Shown here: in pieces, positions 8,338 to 17,503 of the stretch
How the letters are laid out: each line of letters starts with the position of its first letter
How positions within the stretch are numbered: position 1 is the first letter of the stretch
NCBI RefSeq assembly: GCF_026625985.1
Contig: NZ_CP113116.1
Location: 2,852,001-2,916,000 of the forward strand
Length of the DNA: 64,000 bases
Origin: Mycobacterium sp. Aquia_213
GTDB lineage: Bacteria > Actinomycetota > Actinomycetes > Mycobacteriales > Mycobacteriaceae
Reading direction: 5' to 3'
Notes under the pieces: model-generated
Database searches by the model: none
Told to the model about the DNA's origin: nothing
The model's input: the letters and a program-made list of their open reading frames with translations, nothing else
Made by a program: the position numbers and the translations under genes

Positions 8338-10062
8338 TCAGAACAGGAAATAGCGTTGGGCCATCGGCAGTTCGGCGGGCGGCTGCTCCTGCCAGACCTC
8401 GCCGTCGACGCGCACGGTGAACGTATCCGGATCCACTTCGATGTCGGGCAGCGCATCGTTGAGCGGCAACGCGGCTTTGCCGAGCGCCCTGGTGTTGCGT
8501 ACCGCGACCAATCGCCGGTTTACCGAGAGCTTCTCGGCCAGGCCCGCCTCGATCGCCTGTGGCGCAACGAAGTGCACGGAGGTGGCCGCGGCGGCTGCCG
8601 GTGCGGCGCCGAACATCGGACGCGGCAGCACCGGTTGCGGGGTCGGGATTGATGCGTTGGCATCACCCATCGCCGCCCAGGCGATCATGCCGCCCTTGAG
8701 CACCGCGTGCGGCCGGACCCCGAAGAACTCCGGCTCCCACAGCACAAGATCGGCCAGCTTGCCGACTTCCACCGAGCCGACCTCGCCGTCGAGTCCGTGC
8801 GCGACGGCCGGGCAGATGGTGTATTTGGCGATATAGCGCCGCACCCGCAGGTTGTCGCAGCCGGCGCTGTCGCCCGGCAGTGCCCCGCGCCGGCGTTTCA
8901 TCACGTGCGCGGTCTGCCAGGTGCGCAGCACCACTTCCCCGATGCGGCCCATCGCCTGCGAGTCGCTGCCGATCATCGAGATCGCGCCGAGGTCGTGCAG
9001 CAGGTCTTCGGCCGCCATCGTCGACGGCCGAATCCGGCTCTCGGCGAAGGCCAGATCCTGGGGTACCTGAGGGTTGAGGTGATGACAGACCATCAACATG
9101 TCCAGATGCTCGTCGAGGGTGTTCACCGTGTGCGGGCGGGTCGGGTTGGTGGAACTGGGCAGCACGTTCGGCTGGCCGGCAACCCGGATGATGTCGGGAG
9201 CGTGGCCGCCGCCGGCGCCCTCGGTGTGATAGGTGTGGATCGAGCGGCCGGCGATCGCGGCCAGCGTATCTTCGACGAAGCCCATCTCGTTGAGGGTGTC
9301 CGTGTGCAACGCCACCTGAACGCCGGAATCATCCGCGACGGTCAGGCAGGCGTCGATGGCCGCGGGGGTGGATCCCCAGTCCTCATGCAGCTTGAAACCC
9401 GCAGCGCCGCCCCGCAATTGCTCCCAGAGTGCCTCGCCGTTGACGGTGTTTCCCTTACCCAGCAGCGCAAAGTTCACCGGCCAGCCGTCGAGCGCCTCGA
9501 GCATCCGGGCCAGGTGCCAGGACCCCGGGGTCACGGTGGTCGCCTTGCTGCCCTCTGCGGGACCGGTGCCGCCGCCCAGGATCGTCGTGATCCCAGACCC
9601 CAGCGCCTCGGACATCAGCTGCGGGCAAATCAGGTGCACATGACAGTCGACGGCGCCCGCGGTGACGATGCGGCCGTTGCCCGCGATGACTTCGGTACTG
9701 GGTCCGACGACCAGATCCGGATGCACACCCGTCATCGTGTTGGGGTTGCCGGCCTTACCCAACGCAATGATCCGGCCATCGCGAATACCGATGTCGGCCT
9801 TGATGATTCCCCAGTGATCGACGATCACCGCACCGGTGATCACGGTATCGGGTGCGCCCTCGGCCCGAGACGCACGTCCCTGGCCCATCGACTCGCGCAG
9901 CACCTTGCCGCCGCCGAACACCGCCTCGTCACCGGCCAGTCCCGGTCCCCCGCTGTGGTCTTCGGTGATTTCGACCAGCAAATCGGTGTCGGCCAGCCGG
10001 ATTCGATCGCCGGTAGTCGGGCCGTACAGCTGGGCGTACTGCTCCCGGGACAGGTATGCCAT
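8338..10062 (-). CDS. ureC: Urease alpha subunit UreC
   Basis: Catalytic nickel subunit hydrolysing urea to ammonia and carbamate in the cytosol. All active-site residues are visible in the 574-residue chain: metal ligands His141 and His143 (CHVHLICP), the carbamylated Lys224 (GFKLHEDWG), His253 (ALHTDTLNE), His279 (HTEGAGGGH), the flap Cys326-His327 (VCHHLN) and Asp367 (GSDSQAMG). It should therefore be active. It overlaps ureB at the stop/start junction (position 10062), so the two are translationally coupled. Confidence 0.98.
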   Translation of the reverse strand: MAYLSREQYAQLYGPTTGDRIRLADTDLLVEITEDHSGGPGLAGDEAVFGGGKVLRESMGQGRASRAEGAPDTVITGAVIVDHWGIIKADIGIRDGRIIALGKAGNPNTMTGVHPDLVVGPSTEVIAGNGRIVTAGAVDCHVHLICPQLMSEALGSGITTILGGGTGPAEGSKATTVTPGSWHLARMLEALDGWPVNFALLGKGNTVNGEALWEQLRGGAAGFKLHEDWGSTPAAIDACLTVADDSGVQVALHTDTLNEMGFVEDTLAAIAGRSIHTYHTEGAGGGHAPDIIRVAGQPNVLPSSTNPTRPHTVNTLDEHLDMLMVCHHLNPQVPQDLAFAESRIRPSTMAAEDLLHDLGAISMIGSDSQAMGRIGEVVLRTWQTAHVMKRRRGALPGDSAGCDNLRVRRYIAKYTICPAVAHGLDGEVGSVEVGKLADLVLWEPEFFGVRPHAVLKGGMIAWAAMGDANASIPTPQPVLPRPMFGAAPAAAAATSVHFVAPQAIEAGLAEKLSVNRRLVAVRNTRALGKAALPLNDALPDIEVDPDTFTVRVDGEVWQEQPPAELPMAQRYFLF

Positions 10063-10373
10063 CAGATGTCCAGTCGTCCAGGCGGATTCAGCGTCAGGCC
10101 GTGCACCTCGCGACCGCCCCCGAGCGGGACGAGGCCCACGGTCCTGGCGACGCCGGGTTCGAACCGGACCGCGGTGGCCGCCGGAATGTCCAGCCGGAAG
10201 CCGTGGGCCGCGGCGCGATCGAACGACAGCGCCGAGTTGGCCTGCGGAAGGTGGACGTGACTACCCACCTGCACGGGCCGATCACCGGTGTTGAGGATCT
10301 GTATCTCGATCCGTTGCGCGCCCGCATTGATTTCGATATCCCCAGCGCCGTAAAGGATTTCGCCCGGAATCAT
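10062..10373 (-). CDS. ureB: Urease beta subunit UreB
   Basis: Small structural subunit (103 residues) that assembles with UreA and UreC. MIPGEILYGAGDIEINAG and the conserved VGSHVHLPQANSALSFDR plus GFRLDIPAATAVRFEPG identify UreB. The ATG at 10373 overlaps the ureA stop in a TCAT (ATGA) arrangement, and its own stop overlaps the ureC start. Confidence 0.96.
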   Translation of the reverse strand: MIPGEILYGAGDIEINAGAQRIEIQILNTGDRPVQVGSHVHLPQANSALSFDRAAAHGFRLDIPAATAVRFEPGVARTVGLVPLGGGREVHGLTLNPPGRLDI

Positions 10374-10672
10374 AGGATCGGGTGGTGGACGGTGACCAGC
10401 TTGGTGCCGTCCGGAAACGTCGCTTCGACCTGCACGTCGTCGAGCATCTCCGGTACTCCCTCCATCACGTCATCGCGACCGAGCACCTCGCACCCGCTGG
10501 TCATCAGCTCCGCAACGGTGCGGCCGTCGCGTGCGCCTTCCAGGATGTGGTCGGTGATGAGCGCGACGGCTTCGGGATGGTTGAGCCGCAAGCCCCGGGC
10601 ACGGCGGCGGCGGGCCAGCTCGGCAGCGTAGGACAGCAGCAACCGTTCCTGCTCGTGCGGCGTCAGACGCAT
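10370..10672 (-). CDS. ureA: Urease gamma subunit UreA
   Basis: First gene of the urease operon, encoding a 100-residue gamma subunit. MRLTPHEQERLLLSYAAELA, LNHPEAVALI and the C-terminal FPDGTKLVTVHHPI are UreA signatures. The open frame extends 51 codons upstream, but the family start is the ATG at 10672. The 59-bp gap to the thioesterase gene upstream suggests the operon promoter lies there or that the two are co-transcribed. Confidence 0.96.
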   Translation of the reverse strand: MRLTPHEQERLLLSYAAELARRRRARGLRLNHPEAVALITDHILEGARDGRTVAELMTSGCEVLGRDDVMEGVPEMLDDVQVEATFPDGTKLVTVHHPIL

Positions 10673-10731
10673 GCTCTGCGATATTGCCATGCCACCGCAT
10701 CGGTTGCCTCCCGTGGACGCGGCGGTGACGC

Positions 10732-11160
10732 TCAGCCGTCGCTGCGCTGGACCTCGAGATTCTGCAGCCGCACTTGGCCCCGAGCGACGACGCGTTTGTT
10801 GTCGTCGGTGATGGTGACCAACCACAACTGCTGGCGCCGGCCGCGGTGAATCGGCTCACTGGCGCCGAACACGGTTCCCGAGCGGATCGACCGCAGGAAG
10901 TCTGTGTTGTTGTTCACACCCACGACCTCGCCGCCGCCCTGGGTGGCGAGCCAGATAAAGGCGGACACGCTCGCCATGCTCTCCACCATCGCGCAGTAGA
11001 CACCGCCGTGGACGAGGCCCATCGGCTGCAGCAGTTTGGGTGTGACCTCTAGCTGGGCGCGGGCGCCGTCGGGGCTGAGCTCGGTGAACCGCAGGCCCAG
11101 CTCGTTATCGAATGGTGCGGTGAAACCGTGGGGAATCACCGCGTCTGGCGACGTTGACAC
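10732..11160 (-). CDS. Hotdog-fold acyl-CoA thioesterase (PaaI-like, Rv1847)
   Basis: Hotdog thioesterase of about 142 residues. Motifs are LLQPMGLVHGGVYCAMVESM (the PaaI/YbgC HGG helix with catalytic acid), VGVNNNTDFLRSI and a C-terminal RRQQLWLVTITDD strand. It probably hydrolyses a small or aromatic acyl-CoA; the substrate is unknown. I use GTG 11160 (MSTSPDAVIP), which fits the 140-residue size I recall for Rv1847; an upstream ATG at 11211 is possible. It is divergent from blaI across a region carrying an IdeR-like box, so iron control is plausible. Confidence 0.85.
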   Translation of the reverse strand: MSTSPDAVIPHGFTAPFDNELGLRFTELSPDGARAQLEVTPKLLQPMGLVHGGVYCAMVESMASVSAFIWLATQGGGEVVGVNNNTDFLRSIRSGTVFGASEPIHRGRRQQLWLVTITDDNKRVVARGQVRLQNLEVQRSDG

Positions 11161-11218
11161 GCTCTGTTGTCTACACCATCGCCAAATCCGGTGATCGCGA
11201 AGAGGTGGCAAAGAACAG

Positions 11219-11250
11219 GCGAGCCCCGTGCACTAAGGCACGGGGCTCGC
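11219..11250. terminator. Perfect 13-bp stem hairpin between the thioesterase and blaI genes
   Basis: GCGAGCCCCGTGC and GCACGGGGCTCGC are exact inverted complements separated by the 6-nt loop ACTAAG. The stem is GC-rich and very stable, but no T-run follows on either strand, so a classical intrinsic terminator is unlikely. It lies 59 bp from the start of the thioesterase gene, inside a divergent promoter region. It could be part of that gene's 5' leader, an attenuator or a small RNA end. Confidence 0.5.
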
Positions 11251-11323
11251 CGATCGAGTAGACCGGGGGTCACAGCAGCCCTCTGGACACTCCGGCGGCC
11301 TGTTGCGCTCGACCTCCATGAGT

Positions 11324-11342
11324 ATAGGCAAGGCTGCCCTAA
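11324..11342. promoter_or_regulatory. Candidate IdeR iron box
   Basis: ATAGGCAAGGCTGCCCTAA matches 14 of 19 positions of the mycobacterial IdeR consensus TTAGGTTAGGCTAACCTAA, and the mismatches keep the dyad shape. It sits 141 bp before the blaI start and 164 bp from the thioesterase start, suitable for controlling either divergent gene. From memory, the equivalent Rv1846c-Rv1847 region has been listed as iron-regulated, which would fit. Confidence 0.6.
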
Positions 11343-11482
11343 CTTTGCAAGGGGTAGTCTGGACCCAGCCGACCGGGCGCAGGCGTACGGATGGTCGGAC
11401 ACCGATTAGGCCGGATGTCTTTACGACCGGCGGTAGTAAGCCGGAGTACGCTTGTTTCAACGCTGATGGAGATGAACGAACT

Positions 11483-11875
11483 ATGGCCAAGCTGACACGG
11501 CTGGGGGACCTGGAACGCGCGGTGATGGACCATCTGTGGTCCACGCCCGAACCGCAGACGGTCCGTCAGGTGCACGAAGACTTGTCAGCGCGCCGCGACC
11601 TCGCGTACACGACGGTGATGACCGTGCTGCAGCGGCTGGCCAAGAAGAATCTCGTATCCCAGATCCGCGACGACCGGGCGCATCGCTACGCACCCGTGCA
11701 CGGCCGCGACGAGCTGGTCGCCGGCCTGATGGTGGATGCGCTGTCCCAGGCCGAGGACTCCGGCGGCCGGCAAGCCGCGCTGGTGCACTTTGTCGAGCGT
11801 GTCGGCGCTGATGAGGCCGAGGCGCTGCGGCGCGCGCTCGCCGAACTGGAAGCAAATCAACGCAATACGCGATGA
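11483..11875 (+). CDS. blaI: BlaI/CopY-family penicillinase repressor
   Basis: Winged-helix repressor of the MecI/BlaI family, 130 residues. MAKLTRLGDLERAVMDHLWS begins the DNA-binding domain; AYTTVMTVLQRLAKKNLVSQ is the recognition helix and wing; the C-terminal half is the dimerisation domain that BlaR-type proteases cleave. Start ATG 11483 has GGAG 11 bp upstream. It is followed after 38 bp by the M56 peptidase gene, the usual blaI-blaR pairing. It corresponds to Rv1846c, which in M. tuberculosis represses blaC and other genes. Confidence 0.93.
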   Translation: MAKLTRLGDLERAVMDHLWSTPEPQTVRQVHEDLSARRDLAYTTVMTVLQRLAKKNLVSQIRDDRAHRYAPVHGRDELVAGLMVDALSQAEDSGGRQAALVHFVERVGADEAEALRRALAELEANQRNTR

Positions 11876-11913
11876 GCTGGCGCTAGACCCGCGGACTGAG
11901 GGACACTGGTGAT

Positions 11914-12864
11914 GTGTCCGCGTTGGCCTTTACTTTCCTCGCGGTGCTGCTGATCGGCCCTACGCCAGCCCTATTAGCGCGAGCGTCCTGGCCACTGCGT
12001 GCACCGCGTGCGGCGATGGTGCTGTGGCAAGCCATCGCGGTGGCCGCCGTGCTCTCGGCGTTTAGCGCCGGTATCGCGATCACCACCCGAATCCTGATGC
12101 CCGGCCCCGATGGCCGGCCCACGGCCAGCATCGTCGGTGCGGCCGGGCGGCTCGGCTGGCCGTTATGGACGGCCTACATTGCCGCGTTCGCGCTGACCGT
12201 ACTGGTGGGGGTGCGCTTGGTGGTCGCGGTCCTGCGGGTCGCGATTGCCAACCGGCGCCGGCGGGCTCACCACCGGATGGTGGTCGACCTCGTCGGGGTA
12301 GGACACGACGCGGCCCTTGCTCAACCCTGTGCCCGCACCCGCGACCTGCGCGTCTTGGAGGTGGCGGAACCGCTGGCCTACTGCTTGCCGGGCGTCCGCA
12401 GCCGGGTCGTCGTCAGCGAAGGGACGCTGACCACCCTCAACAACGAGGAAGTCTCGGCCATCCTGACCCACGAGCGGGCTCATCTGCGCGCCCGGCACGA
12501 CCTGGTTTTGGAAGCGTTCACCGCCGTGCACGCCGCCTTCCCGCGGCTGGTCCGCAGCTCCAATGCGCTGGGCGCCGTGCAGCTGCTGGTCGAACTGCTC
12601 GCCGACGACGCCGCGGTGCGCGCGGCCGGACGCACTCCCCTGGCCCGCGCGCTGGTGGCCTGCGCCGCCGGGCGGGCGCCGTCCGGTGCGCTGGCCGCGG
12701 GCGGTCCCAGTACCGTGGTGCGGGTGCGCCGGCTGTCCGGAAGGGGCAACAGCGTGCTGCTTTCCGTGGCCGCCTACCTGGCCGCGGCCGCCGTTCTGGT
12801 GGTGCCCACCGTCGCGCTGGCGGTGCCCTGGCTCACCGAGCTCAAGCGACTGTTCAACCTCTAG
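11914..12864 (+). CDS. M56-family membrane metallopeptidase (BlaR1-like, Rv1845c)
   Basis: Polytopic zinc protease of 316 residues. Three or four hydrophobic segments are visible (about residues 1-22, 38-58, 82-108, 284-306). The zinc motif HERAH is at 186-190 (ILTHERAHLRARHDLV). Unlike staphylococcal BlaR1 there is no C-terminal penicillin-binding sensor, so the signal it senses is unclear. Pairing with blaI suggests it inactivates that repressor. The start is GTG 11914. Confidence 0.9.
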   Translation: MSALAFTFLAVLLIGPTPALLARASWPLRAPRAAMVLWQAIAVAAVLSAFSAGIAITTRILMPGPDGRPTASIVGAAGRLGWPLWTAYIAAFALTVLVGVRLVVAVLRVAIANRRRRAHHRMVVDLVGVGHDAALAQPCARTRDLRVLEVAEPLAYCLPGVRSRVVVSEGTLTTLNNEEVSAILTHERAHLRARHDLVLEAFTAVHAAFPRLVRSSNALGAVQLLVELLADDAAVRAAGRTPLARALVACAAGRAPSGALAAGGPSTVVRVRRLSGRGNSVLLSVAAYLAAAAVLVVPTVALAVPWLTELKRLFNL

Positions 12865-12965
12865 CGCAGGCCACGGCGAATCCCTTTGGCGGACCGTAAC
12901 TCCGCTGTGCCACAGTGTGACGGAAACCGTGTAGCAAAAGTTCTCCAACCTTGAGAGGCGAAGAC

Positions 12966-14432
12966 ATGAGTGCCCAGGATTCCAAGGATTCGAAGACTGG
13001 TACCGCGCAGATCGGCGTCACCGGGCTGGCAGTCATGGGCTCGAATCTCGCCCGCAACTTCGCCCACCACGGCTACACCGTGGCGCTGCACAACCGGTCG
13101 ATCGCCAAGACCGATGTGCTGCTCTCCGAGCACGGCGACGAGGGCAACTTCGTCCGCTCGGAAACCATCGCGGAATTCCTGGACGCGCTGGAGAAGCCCC
13201 GCCGGGTGATCATCATGGTCAAGGCGGGCGACCCCACCGACGCGGTGATCAACGAGCTCGCCGACGCCATGGAAGAAGGCGACATCATCATCGACGGCGG
13301 CAACGCCCTCTACACCGACACCATCCGCCGCGAAAAGGCGATTCGTGAGCGCGGGCTGCACTTCGTCGGCGCCGGGATCTCCGGCGGCGAGGAGGGCGCA
13401 CTGAACGGTCCGTCGATCATGCCGGGCGGGCCGGCCGAGTCCTACAAATCGCTGGGCCCGCTGCTCGAGGAGATCTCCGCGCACGTCGACGGCGTGCCAT
13501 GCTGCACCCACATCGGCCCCGACGGCGCGGGCCACTTCGTCAAGATGGTGCACAACGGCATCGAGTACTCCGACATGCAGTTGATCGGCGAGGCCTACCA
13601 GCTGCTGCGCGACGGGCTGGGCAAGTCCGCACCCGAGATCGCCGACGTCTTCGCCGAGTGGAACAAGGGCGACCTGGACAGCTACCTGATCGAGATCACC
13701 GCCGAGGTGCTCAAACAGACCGACGCCAAGACGGGCAAACCGCTGGTCGATCTCATCCTGGATGAGGCCGAGCAGAAGGGCACCGGCCGCTGGACCGTGA
13801 AATCCGCGCTCGACCTGGGCGTGCCGGTGACCGGTATCGCCGAGGCGGTCTTCGCCCGTGCCCTGTCCGGGTCGGTGGCCCAGCGCAAGGCCACTACGGG
13901 GCTGGCCTCCGGCGACCTCGGCGAAAAGCCATCCGACGCAACGCAGTTCACCGAGGATGTGCGCCGCGCGCTGTACGCATCGAAGATCATCGCGTACGCC
14001 CAGGGTTTCAACCAGATCCAGGCCGGCAGCATCGAGTACGACTGGAACATCACCCCCGGCGATATGGCCACCATCTGGCGTGGCGGCTGCATCATTCGGG
14101 CGAAATTCCTCAACCGCATCAAAGACGCCTTCGACGAGAACGCCGACCTGCCGTCGCTGATCGTCGCGCCGTACTTCCGCGAGGCCATCGAGGCCTCGAT
14201 CGACAGCTGGCGCCGCGTCGTGGTGACCGCCACGCAGCTGGGCATTCCGATCCCCGGGTTCGCCTCGGCGCTGTCGTACTACGACGCCCTGCGCACCGAG
14301 CGGCTGCCCGCCGCGCTGACCCAGGGCCTGCGCGACTTCTTCGGCGCCCACACCTACGGGCGCATCGACGGCGACCCGGACAAACGCTTCCACACCCTGT
14401 GGAGCGGAGACCGCACCGAAGTGCCGGCCTAA
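12966..14432 (+). CDS. gnd1: 6-phosphogluconate dehydrogenase, decarboxylating
   Basis: Oxidises 6-phosphogluconate to ribulose 5-phosphate plus CO2 in the pentose phosphate pathway. From ATG 12966 (GAGAGGCGAAGAC ribosome binding site) the 488-residue enzyme shows the NADP motif GLAVMGSNLARN, IIIDGGNALYTDT, the substrate signature GISGGEEGALNGPSIMPGG and the catalytic Lys/Asn helix GHFVKMVHNGIEY. The C-terminal all-helical domain is complete. It matches Rv1844c (Gnd1). It precedes guaB1 by 50 bp. Confidence 0.97.
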   Translation: MSAQDSKDSKTGTAQIGVTGLAVMGSNLARNFAHHGYTVALHNRSIAKTDVLLSEHGDEGNFVRSETIAEFLDALEKPRRVIIMVKAGDPTDAVINELADAMEEGDIIIDGGNALYTDTIRREKAIRERGLHFVGAGISGGEEGALNGPSIMPGGPAESYKSLGPLLEEISAHVDGVPCCTHIGPDGAGHFVKMVHNGIEYSDMQLIGEAYQLLRDGLGKSAPEIADVFAEWNKGDLDSYLIEITAEVLKQTDAKTGKPLVDLILDEAEQKGTGRWTVKSALDLGVPVTGIAEAVFARALSGSVAQRKATTGLASGDLGEKPSDATQFTEDVRRALYASKIIAYAQGFNQIQAGSIEYDWNITPGDMATIWRGGCIIRAKFLNRIKDAFDENADLPSLIVAPYFREAIEASIDSWRRVVVTATQLGIPIPGFASALSYYDALRTERLPAALTQGLRDFFGAHTYGRIDGDPDKRFHTLWSGDRTEVPA

Positions 14433-14482
14433 CGGGCAACTAAGGTTTTGATCGAGGGGCGCTAAAGGGTGGGGCGAGTGCG

Positions 14483-15919
14483 ATGAAGTTTCTGAACGGA
14501 GACCGGCCCGGCTACGACCTGACCTATAACGACGTGTTCATCGTGCCGAATCGGTCCGATATCACGTCGCGGTTCGATGTCGATCTGTCCACCGGCGACG
14601 GGTCTGGCACCACGATCCCGGTGGTCGTCGCCAACATGACGGCGGTGGCCGGGCGGCGGATGGCCGAGACGGTCGCGCGGCGCGGAGGCATCGTGATCCT
14701 GCCGCAAGATCTCCCGATCACCGCGGTCCAGCAGACCGTCGAGTTCGTCAAAAGCCGTGACCTGGTGCTCGACACCCCGGTCACGCTGTCGCCCGACGAT
14801 TCGGTGTCGGACGCGTTCGCGCTGATCCACAAGCGGGCACACGGCGCCGCGGTGGTGGTCTTCGAGGGCCGCCCCATCGGCTTGGTCACCGAAGCGTCCT
14901 GCGCCGGCGTGGACCGCTTCACCCGGGTTCGCGACGTGGCCGTGTCCGACTTCGTGAGTGCCCCGCTGGGCACCGAGCCGCGCAAGATTTTCGACCTGCT
15001 CGATCACGCCCCGATCGAGGTCGCCGTCATCACCGCGGCCGACGGCAAGCTCGCCGGCGTCCTGACCCGGACGGGGGCGGTGCGTGCCGGTCTGTACACC
15101 CCGGCCACTGACGCCGTGGGCCGGCTACGCGTCGGTGCTGCCGTCGGCATCAGCGGCGACGCGGGCGCCAAGGCCCGTTCGCTGGCCGAGGCCGGCGTCG
15201 ACATGCTCGTCATCGATACCGCGCACGGGCATCAGCAACGGATGCTGGACACGATCAAAACCGTGGCGTCGCTGGAGTTGGGTCTCCCGCTGGCGGCGGG
15301 CAACGTCGTGTCGGCCGACGGCACCCGGGACCTGCTGAGCGCCGGGGCCAACATCGTCAAGGTCGGCGTCGGGCCCGGCGCGATGTGCACCACCCGGATG
15401 ATGACCGGCGTCGGGCGCCCGCAGTTCTCGGCTGTGCTCGAATGTTCTGCTGCTGCACGGGAACTCGGCGGTCACGTCTGGGCTGACGGCGGGATCCGCC
15501 ATCCGCGGGATGTTGCGCTGGCCCTGGTCGCCGGGGCGTCGAACGTCATGATCGGCTCGTGGTTCGCCGGCACCTACGAGTCGCCCGGCGACCTGATGCG
15601 CGACCGCGACGACCAGCCGTACAAGGAGAGTTACGGCATGGCATCCAAGCGTGCCGTAGTGGCCCGCACCGGCGCGGACAGCGCGTTCGACCGCGCCCGC
15701 AAGGCGTTGTTCGAGGAGGGCATTTCGAGGTCGAAGATGGGGCTGGACCCCGACCGGGGCGGCGTCGAGGACCTGCTCGACCACATCACCTCGGGCCTGC
15801 GCAGCACCTGCACCTACGTCGGTGCGTCGACCCTGACGGAGCTGCACGAGCAAGCCGTCGTCGGTGTGCAGTCGGCCGCGGGCTTCGCCGAGGGCCACCC
15901 GCTTCCGCTGGGCTGGTGA
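14483..15919 (+). CDS. guaB1: IMP dehydrogenase family protein GuaB1
   Basis: TIM-barrel IMPDH/GMP-reductase family enzyme of 478 residues. The barrel is interrupted by two CBS domains (about residues 95-205). The catalytic loop VGPGAMCTTRMMTGVG carries the nucleophilic cysteine, and the flap region near YGMASKRAV is present. In M. tuberculosis the GuaB1 paralogue is not the essential IMPDH (GuaB2); actinobacterial GuaB1 proteins have been linked to GMP reductase activity, so the exact reaction here is open. Confidence 0.92.
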   Translation: MKFLNGDRPGYDLTYNDVFIVPNRSDITSRFDVDLSTGDGSGTTIPVVVANMTAVAGRRMAETVARRGGIVILPQDLPITAVQQTVEFVKSRDLVLDTPVTLSPDDSVSDAFALIHKRAHGAAVVVFEGRPIGLVTEASCAGVDRFTRVRDVAVSDFVSAPLGTEPRKIFDLLDHAPIEVAVITAADGKLAGVLTRTGAVRAGLYTPATDAVGRLRVGAAVGISGDAGAKARSLAEAGVDMLVIDTAHGHQQRMLDTIKTVASLELGLPLAAGNVVSADGTRDLLSAGANIVKVGVGPGAMCTTRMMTGVGRPQFSAVLECSAAARELGGHVWADGGIRHPRDVALALVAGASNVMIGSWFAGTYESPGDLMRDRDDQPYKESYGMASKRAVVARTGADSAFDRARKALFEEGISRSKMGLDPDRGGVEDLLDHITSGLRSTCTYVGASTLTELHEQAVVGVQSAAGFAEGHPLPLGW

Positions 15920-16135
15920 CGCCGCTAGTGCAGGAAGGCACGTCGTAGCCGATCGGGCCAGATGTCTTCGCTACCATGTGAATTTCTAGATCTACTCGCC
16001 CGCAGCAGCGCGCTGCGCGGCATCAAGCGAAAGGGATGACGTGCCGCAGGCACCCGTCGCGCCCGCCGGCTTCCGGGCGAAACGGCGACCGGCTCGACTA
16101 TCGTCTCCCGGGCCATCGCGATAGCCGCACCCGCC

Positions 16136-17503
16136 ATGAACCTCACAGTCACCCTCGTCAGCGTGCTCGCCATTGCGGGGCTGACCTTCGGCAACGCGAT
16201 ATTCGTGGCGGCCGAGTTCTCGCTGACGGCGTTGGACCGCAGCACCGTGGAGGCCAACGCGCGCAAGGGCGGTCGGCGCGACCGCTACATCCAGCGCGCC
16301 CAGGACCGGCTGTCGTTCCAGCTATCGGGTGCTCAGCTGGGCATCTCGATCACCACGCTGGTGACCGGTTATCTAACCGAACCGATGGTCGCCGACCTGC
16401 CGCACCCGTGGCTGGACGCCCTTGGTGTGTCGGATTCGGTGGGCGACGGGATCACCGCGTTCATGGTGATGGTGATCGTGACATCGGTGTCGATGGTCTT
16501 CGGCGAGCTGGTGCCGAAGTACCTCGGGGTGGCGCGCCCCCTGTCGACCGCGCGTGCCGTCACCGGTTTTCAGCTGATGTTCTCGTTGCTGTTCACTCCG
16601 GTGATCCGGCTGACCAACGGGGCGGCGAACTGGATCGTGCGGAAGATGGGCATCGAACCGGCCGAAGAGCTGCGGTCGGCGCGCTCACCGCAGGAGTTGC
16701 TCTCGCTGGTGCGTAGCTCCGCGCGCGCCGGCGCCCTGGATCCCGCGACCGCCGCGCTGGTCCGGCGATCGCTTCAGTTCGGCGCCCGGACCGCCGAGGA
16801 ATTGATGACGCCGAGGTCGAAAATCGTGGCGCTACAGACCGACGACACCGTTGCCGACCTGATTGCCACGGCCGCCGAATCCGGGTTCTCCCGCTTCCCC
16901 ATCGTCGACGGCGATCTCGACGAGACGGTCGGCATCGTGCACGTCAAGCAGGTGTTCAACGTTCCGCGGGCAGAGCGCGCGGCGACACTGCTGACCGCGC
17001 TCGTGCAGTCGGTGCCGGTGGTGCCGTCGACCCTGGACGGTGACGCGGTGATGGCCGAGATCCGGGCCAACCCGCTGCAGACCGCGTTGGTCGTCGACGA
17101 ATACGGCGGCACCGCGGGGATCGTGACGGTCGAGGACTTGATCGAAGAGATCGTCGGCGACGTCCGCGATGAACACGACGACGCCACACCCGATGTCGTG
17201 GCGGCGGGCAACGGCTGGCAGGTGTCGGGGTTGCTGCGCACCGACGAGGTGGCCGCCGCCACGGGTTTTCGAGCGCCCGAAGGACCATACGAAACGATCG
17301 GCGGCTTGGTGCTGCGCGAGCTCGGCCACATCCCGGTGGTCGGCGAAACCGTCGAGCTGACCGCGCTCGACGGAGACGGCTTGTTGGACATCTCAATTCG
17401 CTGGCGGGCGAAGGTGATTCAGATGGACGGCCGGCGGATCGATCTGCTGGAGCTGACCGAACTGAGCACGAGTACCGAAAACGCGGAGCAGGGCCAACGA
17501 TGA
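16136..17503 (+). CDS. CNNM/CBS-domain transporter-like membrane protein (Rv1842c)
   Basis: The 455-residue protein has an N-terminal CNNM (DUF21) membrane domain with about four hydrophobic segments (residues 1-150, including NAIFVAAEFSLTALDR), then two CBS motifs (about 215-335) and a C-terminal CorC/HlyC domain (about 355-440, ETIGGLVLRELGHIPVVGE). The family is implicated in Mg2+/Co2+ efflux or homeostasis. Its stop overlaps the next gene's start by 4 bp (ATGA), so the two form an operon and perhaps a heteromeric complex. Confidence 0.9.
   Translation: MNLTVTLVSVLAIAGLTFGNAIFVAAEFSLTALDRSTVEANARKGGRRDRYIQRAQDRLSFQLSGAQLGISITTLVTGYLTEPMVADLPHPWLDALGVSDSVGDGITAFMVMVIVTSVSMVFGELVPKYLGVARPLSTARAVTGFQLMFSLLFTPVIRLTNGAANWIVRKMGIEPAEELRSARSPQELLSLVRSSARAGALDPATAALVRRSLQFGARTAEELMTPRSKIVALQTDDTVADLIATAAESGFSRFPIVDGDLDETVGIVHVKQVFNVPRAERAATLLTALVQSVPVVPSTLDGDAVMAEIRANPLQTALVVDEYGGTAGIVTVEDLIEEIVGDVRDEHDDATPDVVAAGNGWQVSGLLRTDEVAAATGFRAPEGPYETIGGLVLRELGHIPVVGETVELTALDGDGLLDISIRWRAKVIQMDGRRIDLLELTELSTSTENAEQGQR

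Noticed and set aside
11405..11482. TAGTA/AGTAC elements upstream of blaI as a BlaI operator
   Set aside because: Half-sites are imperfect and not arranged as a clear dyad; not enough to claim a site.
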